Of a DNA stretch of 64,000 bases, positions 63,567-64,000 are shown piece by piece (the stretch's first letter is position 1; each line of letters begins with the position of its first letter). Position numbers and translations under genes: made by a program. This DNA is from Brevibacterium sp. W7.2 (GTDB lineage: Bacteria; Actinomycetota; Actinomycetes; Actinomycetales; Brevibacteriaceae): the NCBI RefSeq assembly GCF_018137945.1, contig NZ_CP073089.1, positions 1,302,001 to 1,366,000 of the forward strand. Reading direction: 5' to 3'. The notes beneath the pieces are model-generated. The model did not search any database, had not been told where the DNA came from, and worked only from the letters and a program-made list of their open reading frames with translations.

Positions 63567-64000
63567 GTGGCAGTCAAGATTCGTCTGACCCGCATGGGCA
63601 AGATCCGTGCACCCTTCTACCGTGTCGTCGTCGCCGACTCGCGCACCCGTCGCGACGGCCGCGCGATCGAGCAGATCGGCATCTACCAGCCGACCCGCAA
63701 TCCCTCGGTCATCGAGATCGATTCGGATCGTGCGCAGTACTGGCTCTCCGTCGGCGCCCAGCCGACCGACCAGGTCCGCAACCTGCTCAAGCTCACCGGC
63801 GACTGGCAGAAGTTCACCGGTGAGGGCGAAGCCGTCAACACCGTCCAGCCGCAGCCGGAGAAGGAAGCCTACGTGGCTCCCAACGCCGATTCGGTGATCA
63901 AGGAAGCCATCACGAAGAAGGGCTCCGACAAGGCTGAGGTCGAGACCGAGGACGAGGCCGCCGACGACGCCGCCAAGGCGACCGAGGCGGAGTACGAAGC
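63567..64000 (+). CDS. rpsP: Ribosomal protein S16 (3' end beyond window)
   Basis: GTG start with AAAGGAGA upstream. The 144 visible codons begin [25 protein letters not shown], split here as [11 protein letters not shown] and [15 protein letters not shown], typical of S16 of the small subunit. After about residue 85 comes the acidic Ala/Glu extension common in actinobacteria; it continues past the window. Bases 63412-63566 hold no gene. Confidence 0.96.
   Translation, partial: MAVKIRLTRMGKIRAPFYRVVVADSRTRRDGRAIEQIGIYQPTRNPSVIEIDSDRAQYWLSVGAQPTDQVRNLLKLTGDWQKFTGEGEAVNTVQPQPEKEAYVAPNADSVIKEAITKKGSDKAEVETEDEAADDAAKATEAEYE

Overview
The window is about 64 kb of high-GC DNA with dense, tightly packed genes. 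Many neighbours overlap by ATGA or GTGA, and GTG starts are common. ThyX, a zinc-finger-less L32, a DUF222/HNH protein, an IclR regulator divergent from leuCD and the order leuC-leuD-murA-plsC-gpsA-ddl-thiL-(DAK2)-recG-rsmD all point to an actinomycete of the order Micrococcales. Brevibacterium is my best guess; that is inference from gene content, not a database match.

Left part (1-17.2 kb): mostly household metabolism. It holds a DUF222/HNH fragment, a GNAT protein, an S9 oligopeptidase, a lipoate ligase, peptidase E, ThyX, a maltokinase-cap-like protein, then a minus-strand block (alcohol dehydrogenase, a conserved 'glycosylase', HrpB, an FAD monooxygenase), followed by FAH hydrolase, gltX and an alpha/beta hydrolase. 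Next come tRNA-Gln(CTG) and tRNA-Glu(CTC) with a terminator. An IS256/IS1249-type element (17578-18871, 28-bp perfect inverted repeats, 8-bp target duplication) sits in the last codons of a DUF4282 membrane-protein gene.

Middle (20-44 kb): an LtbR-like IclR regulator faces leuCD. The core envelope and lipid genes follow (murA, plsC, gpsA, ddl), then thiL, a DAK2 protein, recG and rsmD. An ectoine-type ABC importer (ehuBCDA) is divergent from a GntR regulator. After it come two related membrane proteins, coaD, an MFS transporter, and the DUF177-rpmF-rnc operon.

Accessory region (about 44.7-52.7 kb): the most interesting part. The native mutM gene after rnc is frameshifted and stops matching MutM at the GESGYxD codons. 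An intact, different mutM starts 200 bp later, followed by a mercury-resistance operon: merR, merA, merB, a CC-motif small membrane protein, a thioredoxin-like lipoprotein and a CcdA protein. The missing zinc-finger end of mutM reappears, in frame and intact, at 51131-51283. An Abi-type abortive-infection gene and a third, decayed copy of the same mutM 3' segment (52615-52689) follow. No recombinase is visible. I read this as stacked insertions that repeatedly used the 3' part of mutM as a target while bringing a replacement mutM.

Right part (52.7-64 kb): BCCT transporter, then conserved smc, ftsY, amtB, ffh and rpsP (cut by the window end). Here chromosome segregation, SRP targeting and ribosome genes cluster as usual for this group.
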